Shown piece by piece: positions 6,890 to 10,222 of a DNA stretch of 10,222 nt. Numbering within the stretch: the first letter of the stretch is position 1; each line of letters begins with the position of its first letter. The notes under the pieces were generated by a model. That model did no database searches, had not been told where the DNA came from, and worked only from the letters and a program-made list of their open reading frames with translations. The translations under genes and the position numbers were made by a program. Source of the DNA: Candidatus Altarchaeales archaeon (GTDB lineage: Archaea > Altiarchaeota > Altiarchaeia > IMC4 > SCGC-AAA252-I15). The stretch spans positions 1-10,222 of the forward strand of contig VGJA01000020.1 of the NCBI GenBank assembly GCA_016867655.1, given 5' to 3'.

Positions 6890-7439
6890 CAATCCCGCTC
6901 AACTGTTTGAACTCTTTTTCCTTGGAGTTGTCTAAAAGCTGGAAGAGTATCATTTCGCTTGAAGCCATAAAGCAGCCCGAGTGCATCAAACGCTTTACAG
7001 CAACATCCAAGTCAGACTTGTGTATCGAAGAAACGCAGTCCACTGGAATGTGAACGTTAAATCCTTTTGAAAGAGCATCCAACGCAGTCTTGAACACGCA
7101 CACGTGCGCTTCAATGCCGACCAAGACAATGTTCTTCCTCTTTAGTTTCTTCAGTTCTTTAACAAAATTCTTGTCTCCAAAACAGCTGAAAGAATTTTTT
7201 TCAACAGGCTTGAATTTACCTAAAGATTGTTTGACTTCGCTTACTGTAGTGCCTAACCCAGCGGGATACTGCTCAGTCACAACAACAGGCACATTCAAAA
7301 CCCTGAATCCTTCAACAATCTTTCTCACATTCCTGACAACACGGTCAAACTCAAAAACAACAGGCCTGAATTTTTCCTGAACGTCAACCACAATCAAAAC
7401 CGTATCATTCCTGTCTAAAAAACCCAGTTTTTGCTTCAT
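6873..7439 (-). CDS. Isochorismatase-family cysteine hydrolase
   Basis: A 188-residue single-domain hydrolase of the isochorismatase-like (YcaC/nicotinamidase-like) superfamily. The catalytic triad is visible: Asp19 in LIVVDVQEKF, Lys81 in VEKNSFSCF, and nucleophile Cys114 in VLVGIEAHVCVFKTALDAL. The preceding GIEAHVC is the typical non-proline cis-peptide segment. The pattern with VVVTEQYPAGLG (52-63) resembles the ISOC1/2-type subgroup rather than classical nicotinamidases, which have metal-binding histidines that I do not see here. The substrate is therefore unknown; many members cleave amides or remain uncharacterised. It is cytosolic, with no signal peptide. Its ATG overlaps the stop of the upstream small gene in ATGA (7436-7439), so the two are coupled. 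A GAAGGGAAG purine stretch before the start could serve in ribosome binding. Confidence 0.93.
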   Translation of the reverse strand: MKQKLGFLDRNDTVLIVVDVQEKFRPVVFEFDRVVRNVRKIVEGFRVLNVPVVVTEQYPAGLGTTVSEVKQSLGKFKPVEKNSFSCFGDKNFVKELKKLKRKNIVLVGIEAHVCVFKTALDALSKGFNVHIPVDCVSSIHKSDLDVAVKRLMHSGCFMASSEMILFQLLDNSKEKEFKQLSGIVKSYR

Positions 7440-7654
7440 TTCTTCCCTTCAACAGCCTCCAAACGCTTCCTAAAAGCCTTGTCAGACAGCAACCTTTTCG
7501 TGTACTCGCCATCATCATCCAAACTGGACAGCTCGTTCACGGAATAATGACCTTCCTCAACCAAACGCTCCAAACCATACCTTAAAAAAACCTTGGCAAA
7601 GTCGTTGCCGTCAACAACCTTGACAGGCTTCTTCTTGCTTTCTCCTGCAGTCAT
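7436..7654 (-). CDS. Small charged protein of unknown function
   Basis: No family is recognised. From the ATG at 7654 the product has 72 residues: a Lys-rich start (ESKKKPVKVV), a short segment DFAKVFLRYGLERLVEEG, then acidic and basic helices (SLDDDGEY, KRLLSDKAFRKRLEAVEG). It is soluble, without cysteines or membrane segments. Alternative starts are ATG at 7666 and TTG at 7681. The 7654 start is preferred because an AT-rich box, TTAAATAT around 7681-7688 (read on the minus strand), would start transcription near 7660. The longer versions would begin with a hydrophobic MPILYMFFA that does not look like a signal peptide. Its stop overlaps the isochorismatase ATG, so it may be a coupled partner or regulator of that enzyme, which is inference. 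Confidence 0.6.
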   Translation of the reverse strand: MTAGESKKKPVKVVDGNDFAKVFLRYGLERLVEEGHYSVNELSSLDDDGEYTKRLLSDKAFRKRLEAVEGKK

Positions 7655-7680
7655 GGCGAAAAACATATAGAGAATAGGCA

Positions 7681-7690
7681 ATATTTAATT
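7681..7690 (-). promoter_or_regulatory. TATA-like box for the small gene and isochorismatase pair
   Basis: Read on the minus strand, AATTAAATAT lies about 30 bases before the ATG at 7654. Normal archaeal spacing puts the transcript start near 7660, giving a leader of about six bases. It also lies between this pair and the upstream lipoprotein gene, so the pair can probably be transcribed on its own. Confidence 0.45.
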
Positions 7691-7711
7691 CGCAGGCAAG
7701 TCACCCACACG

Positions 7712-8143
7712 TCAATCAGAAAGACACTTGCAGGTTTCTGGGCAACACTTTTTGCCGGCCTGCTTGCAGGGAACAGCAGGAATCTTTTTGGCAGAATTCC
7801 CGGGGTCACACTCCTCGGGACTATCCACAAAACCATCCCCGCAATAAGGAGTCCTAATTACTCTAGTAGTTGTAGTGGTGGAGGTGGTAGTAGTTGTGGT
7901 GGATGAAACAGCAAACTCTATCGTAATGTTCAACTTCTGTATTTCCACAAAAACCATGGTAGTTGAAGTGGATGTAGATGTTGTGGTTGAGGTGGTTGAG
8001 CTGGTAGTAGTGGTTGACTCAGGAAGATAACCAAAAACCCAGGTGGAATTGCGCAAATAAAGAGAAGGACCGCCAAAAGGAGACTCACAAATAACACAAC
8101 CACACGCCAAAACCAACAAAGCAAAAACCAACAACACACGCAT
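7712..8143 (-). CDS. Thr-rich, Cys-rich secreted protein, probable lipoprotein
   Basis: The 143 residues start with MRVLLVFALLVLACGC, a short signal peptide with a lipobox-like VLAC at Cys14 (or Cys16), so the protein is probably exported and lipid-anchored. Two Thr/Ser runs, residues 43-62 and 80-93, act as extended linkers and likely carry O-linked sugars on the cell surface. Between them lies a short strand-forming segment (MVFVEIQKLNITIEF). The C-terminal domain begins with YCGDGFVDSPEECDPGN (100-116), resembling the CGDG-x-VD-x-GEECDDGN cysteine-rich (DUF4215-like) motif, and ends with five more cysteines (126, 133, 134, 138, 140). Disulfide bonding outside the cell is likely. The start ATG lacks a ribosome binding site. 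I do not know its function; a surface or adhesion-type role is a guess. Confidence 0.75.
   Translation of the reverse strand: MRVLLVFALLVLACGCVICESPFGGPSLYLRNSTWVFGYLPESTTTTSSTTSTTTSTSTSTTMVFVEIQKLNITIEFAVSSTTTTTTSTTTTTRVIRTPYCGDGFVDSPEECDPGNSAKKIPAVPCKQAGKKCCPETCKCLSD
7865..7906. repeat. Low-complexity trinucleotide tract (Thr linker 2)
   Basis: Degenerate ACN/AGT-type codons, read on the minus strand, encode residues 80-93 of the lipoprotein (SSTTTTTTSTTTTT). The tract is imperfect at the DNA level, so the amino acid content rather than the DNA repeat appears to be maintained. Confidence 0.7.
7958..8017. repeat. Low-complexity trinucleotide tract (Thr/Ser linker 1)
   Basis: Minus-strand codons for Thr and Ser encode residues 43-62 of the lipoprotein. 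Codons vary, so this is a coding linker rather than a simple microsatellite, but repeat-length changes would stay in frame. Confidence 0.7.
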
Positions 8144-8169
8144 AATACCCTATTGAAAAACCAAGACTA

Positions 8170-8192
8170 AAAAAGGCTTGCCGCTGGGGGGA
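8170..8192 (+). repeat. G-rich direct repeat, left copy
   Basis: This reads A5-GGC-TTGCCGC-T-G6-A. It matches the copy at 9624-9646 at 21 of 23 positions, and both differences are C/T. Here the G-run also pairs with CCCC at 8197-8200 around an ATTTT loop. Its A-run lies about 28 bases upstream of the minus-strand lipoprotein start and could double as that gene's TATA box. The two copies bracket the ATPase gene in the same orientation. Confidence 0.75.
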
Positions 8193-8200
8193 TTTTCCCC
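8188..8200. other. Small GC hairpin in the gap before the ATPase gene
   Basis: GGGG (8188-8191) and CCCC (8197-8200) pair around ATTTT. On the minus strand this stem lies upstream of the T-run of the repeat and the lipoprotein start. A terminator or attenuator role is possible, but the stem is only four base pairs. Confidence 0.35.
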
Positions 8201-8279
8201 TAACAGGGATTTCACTCTAGGAGGGTTGTGTGATGGGAGTATGTACTGAATTTTTGGAAATTAGTTGGGTTATAACCTT

Positions 8280-8287
8280 TTTAAATA
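8280..8287 (+). promoter_or_regulatory. Strong TATA box for the AAA ATPase gene
   Basis: TTTAAATA is centred about 25 bases before the ATG at 8308. There is no Shine-Dalgarno sequence before that ATG. The spacing is what is expected for an archaeal leaderless transcript beginning at or next to the start codon. It is the clearest promoter in the window. Confidence 0.68.
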
Positions 8288-8307
8288 CCGAAGTTAATTA
8301 GATTACC

Positions 8308-9570
8308 ATGGAAAAAGAGTACATAGAAAGGCTCATCCACGAATACAACCCTCAGCTAACAGGAAAAAAAACAGAATTGCCAGCCTTCAAAAGACACCTG
8401 TATCCAGAACTAATCAAATGGATTAAGAAAAAACAGATAATGGCAATAACCGGCCTAAGAAGGGTTGGAAAAACAACGCTAATGAAACAACTCATGGAAG
8501 AACTTGATAATCCGGTTTTCTTTTCATTCGACGAGGAAGAAACACAAACAAAAGAAGTACTCCTATTTGTTATAGATTATTTCATAAACAACCTGAAATC
8601 CAAGTGCATCCTCCTGGATGAAATACAGTATGTCAGAGACTGGCAGGGTGTATTAAAAAGACACTACGACACAAAAAACATCAAGTTTATCATTTCCGGC
8701 TCAGAATCCCTAGAGCTGAGAAAAGCCAAAGAAAGCCTTGCAGGCAGGATTATAACCTTCAGGCTGGAACCGCTCAATTTCAGAGAATACCTTGAACTCA
8801 GAGGAAAAGAGATAGAGATAAAACACATGAAAGAAGACTACGCAAAAATGCTAACCGAAAAAGAGTTTTTTGAATTTGAATTCACCAACTACCTCTACTG
8901 TGGGGGATTCCCAGAGATAATCAACGAAACAGACGAAGACATAATACGGAAATACATAAACGAACTCATAGTCAAGAAAATCATCTACCGCGACATCCCG
9001 CAAATCTTCGAGGTAAAAAGAAAAGACCTCCTCTACGCACTATTCAGGTACATATGCAACAACTCAGCCAACCTCTTTGAAATAAAAAACCTGTGCACCA
9101 CACTCAAAGCAGACTACGAGACCATAACAAACTACCTACTCTACCTGCAGGAAGCATTCCTAGTGAAAATCTCGGAAGTACACGCAAAAGGCGTGGCAAA
9201 AAGGCTTAGAAGAAACAAAAAGATCTACATCACCCATCCGTCAATCGCATTTGCCGTGCTAAACTACAAAAAAGAAATGCTGATGGAAAAAATCCTGGGA
9301 CAATACGTCGAAAGCCTGTTCGGAAAAGACTCCTTCTGGCGCGACAAACACAAAAACGAAGTAGACATAGTACTTCAAGGAAGACCAATCGAAGTAAAAT
9401 ACACAAACAACATAACCAAAGAAGACACCAAAAGCGTCCTCAGATTCATGAACACCTTCAAAACAAAAGAAGCAACCATCATAACAAAAAACACATTCAA
9501 AGAAGAAACAACAGAAGACAAAAAAATCCTCTACATACCAGCATGGTACTACGCACTACAACCAAACTAA
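8308..9570 (+). CDS. AAA_14/DUF4143-type archaeal ATPase
   Basis: A 420-residue P-loop ATPase of the archaeal ATPase group. Walker A is GLRRVGKTT (49-57), Walker B is CILLDEIQ (100-107) with Asp104 and Glu105, and a sensor-like FIISGSES follows at 127-134. LAGRIITFRLEPLNFREYL (144-162) is the characteristic segment after the sensor. The C-terminal DUF4143 part contains NEVDIVLQGRPIEVKY, where Glu351, Asp353, Glu362 and Lys364 fit the spacing of a PD-(D/E)XK nuclease-like core. Family members are numerous in archaea, often horizontally transferred, and mostly of unknown function. The gene stands alone with its own leaderless promoter. Its 3' third is extremely A+C-rich on the coding strand (49 of 60 bases at 9481-9540). 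Two copies of a 23-base repeat bracket it. No partner gene is visible. Confidence 0.95.
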   Translation: MEKEYIERLIHEYNPQLTGKKTELPAFKRHLYPELIKWIKKKQIMAITGLRRVGKTTLMKQLMEELDNPVFFSFDEEETQTKEVLLFVIDYFINNLKSKCILLDEIQYVRDWQGVLKRHYDTKNIKFIISGSESLELRKAKESLAGRIITFRLEPLNFREYLELRGKEIEIKHMKEDYAKMLTEKEFFEFEFTNYLYCGGFPEIINETDEDIIRKYINELIVKKIIYRDIPQIFEVKRKDLLYALFRYICNNSANLFEIKNLCTTLKADYETITNYLLYLQEAFLVKISEVHAKGVAKRLRRNKKIYITHPSIAFAVLNYKKEMLMEKILGQYVESLFGKDSFWRDKHKNEVDIVLQGRPIEVKYTNNITKEDTKSVLRFMNTFKTKEATIITKNTFKEETTEDKKILYIPAWYYALQPN

Positions 9571-9623
9571 CCATCAAAATAACCACAATAAAGGTTACAA
9601 CAACCATAATCCAAATTACAAAG

Positions 9624-9646
9624 AAAAAGGTTTGCCGCCGGGGGGA
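9624..9646 (+). repeat. G-rich direct repeat, right copy
   Basis: This reads A5-GGT-TTGCCGC-C-G6-A, the partner of the copy at 8170-8192. Both also have TTCACT a little downstream (8211-8216 and 9656-9661) at different distances, so the repeated unit may once have been longer. On the minus strand this copy reads C6, GGCGGCAAACC, then TTTTTC, and it lies past the end of the Cys-repeat gene, where it could contribute to transcript termination. Confidence 0.75.
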
Positions 9647-9664
9647 ACACCACCATTCACTTAA

Positions 9665-9729
9665 ATCCCCCAAGCTGGATAGCTATTTAACATTAAAATA
9701 TAAAGCTAAAGCTATTGAACTTGGGGGAT
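9665..9729. terminator. Large inverted repeat at the convergent gene ends
   Basis: ATCCCCCAAG (9665-9674) and CTTGGGGGAT (9720-9729) are perfect 10-base inverted repeats. Inside them, ATAGCT (9679-9684) pairs with AGCTAT (9710-9715) after a four-base imperfect internal loop, leaving an A+T-rich loop of 25 bases. The right arm includes the last codons of the Cys-repeat gene. The structure could terminate or bound transcripts from both sides, or be the remnant of a small palindromic element. Confidence 0.5.
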
Positions 9730-10222
9730 ATTACCATAAAAGGGGGGACAACCATACTCATGATGAGTTAACCAGCAAATTGTTTTCTGGGAGTCTAAAT
9801 AACATATTGATTGATAACTTTGGTCTTGTATTTTTTTACAGATAGTATCATTACCGAATAAGACAGCAAGTTCGTGATAGCAATAATATTTGTTCTTTTT
9901 GTCTTGGATAATATCGCATTTACTCAAATCTTTTTGGGTTTCAGCATAACACAAATTCATAATATCTGCCCCCCGGATAGCTTCACAGTTTACTGGACTG
10001 TACATTGCTAACGCGAGGTAATAATAACACATATCTTTAGAACTTTGGTCTGACATTTTATCACATACTTTCGTGTTATTAAATGCTAGAGCGAAAGCCT
10101 GATAACATCCCTCTATATTAGCATTACTTGATGATAGTTTACATATGTTCTGGTCAGGGATAACTAAAGCTACGCTACTATAACACAAATCTCGTGGGTA
10201 ATTATCTTTTATTTTTTCGCAT
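9712..10222 (-). CDS. 26-residue Cys-repeat protein, C-terminal part (partial)
   Basis: The frame is open to the right edge of the window, so the start is missing; a TTG at 10188 is only an internal Leu codon. The visible part consists of tandem repeats of about 26 residues with the pattern C-x2-I-x-D-x6-CY-x2-LA-x9. Numbering from that internal TTG, cysteines fall at 2, 16, 28, 42, 54, 68, 80, 91, 103, 117 and 129: 12 residues within a unit and usually 14 between units. The residues upstream of 10188 (CEKIKDNYPRDL) continue the pattern. Each unit probably forms two helices joined by a disulfide, giving an alpha-solenoid, presumably extracellular. A Pro-rich tail with GCPPFYG closes the protein. 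I know similar uncharacterised repeats from DPANN archaea but no defined function. Base composition differs sharply from the ATPase gene beside it. Confidence 0.8.
   Translation of the reverse strand, partial: CEKIKDNYPRDLCYSSVALVIPDQNICKLSSSNANIEGCYQAFALAFNNTKVCDKMSDQSSKDMCYYYLALAMYSPVNCEAIRGADIMNLCYAETQKDLSKCDIIQDKKNKYYCYHELAVLFGNDTICKKIQDQSYQSICYLDSQKTICWLTHHEYGCPPFYGNIPQVQ

Noticed and set aside
7865..8017. CRISPR-like or microsatellite array
   Set aside because: The repeats are degenerate Thr/Ser codons within a reading frame, without unique spacers.
8229..8251. C/D box RNA (TGATGG followed by CTGA)
   Set aside because: Only one weak C box and one D-like box are present about 10 bases apart. 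There is no second pair and no terminal stem.
9640..9747. G-quadruplex
   Set aside because: Three G-runs are far apart (loops of about 77 and 14 bases) and no comparable fourth run is close, so a stable quadruplex is unlikely.
9543..9845. Plus-strand frame after the ATPase gene
   Set aside because: It begins inside the ATPase gene and runs through the inverted repeat and antisense to the Cys-repeat gene. Its Thr/Ile/Lys-rich sequence reflects A+C bias rather than a protein.

Overview
The window looks archaeal. It carries a Sep-tRNA:Cys-tRNA synthase (tRNA-dependent cysteine synthesis, best known from methanogens, Archaeoglobus and some uncultivated, including DPANN, archaea). It also has an AAA_14/DUF4143 'archaeal ATPase', TATA-like promoters placed for leaderless or short-leader transcripts, a Thr-rich secreted protein and a Cys-repeat protein of the sort I associate with DPANN-type genomes. 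The exact lineage cannot be read from the sequence.

Left part (1-5813): the 3' end of an unidentified gene overlaps the SepCysS gene by four bases. Next come a thioredoxin and the thiamine gene thiM (hydroxyethylthiazole kinase). A cytosolic PAS-GAF sensor histidine kinase lies on the opposite strand and overlaps the end of thiM. It separates thiM from the thiE-thiL pair, which overlaps by ATGA. Together thiM (thiazole salvage), thiE (joining pyrimidine and thiazole) and thiL (thiamine phosphate to diphosphate) cover the late steps to thiamine diphosphate. No pyrimidine-forming gene and no TPP riboswitch is visible. SepCysS and thioredoxin side by side suggest a thiol/persulfide link, which is inference.

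Middle (5814-8143): a helical-repeat protein of unknown function appears to have lost its 5' end to a one-base frameshift. Two tandem hairpins follow, then a minus-strand run: a Thr-rich, Cys-rich probable lipoprotein, a 72-residue unknown protein, and an isochorismatase-family hydrolase that overlaps the unknown gene by ATGA.

Right part (8144-10222): an AAA_14/DUF4143 ATPase with a clear TATA box about 25 bases before its ATG is bracketed by two copies of a 23-base G-rich repeat. It is followed by a large inverted repeat. At the right edge is the 3' part of a minus-strand gene built of strikingly regular 26-residue Cys repeats. The plus strand is strongly A+C-rich in much of about 5600-9600 regardless of gene direction, and this ends abruptly just after the ATPase gene.

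I saw no rRNA, tRNA, CRISPR array or insertion sequence. The most interesting items are the CY-repeat protein, the repeat-bracketed ATPase with the composition break, the apparent frameshift, and the unusual active-site neighbourhood of SepCysS.
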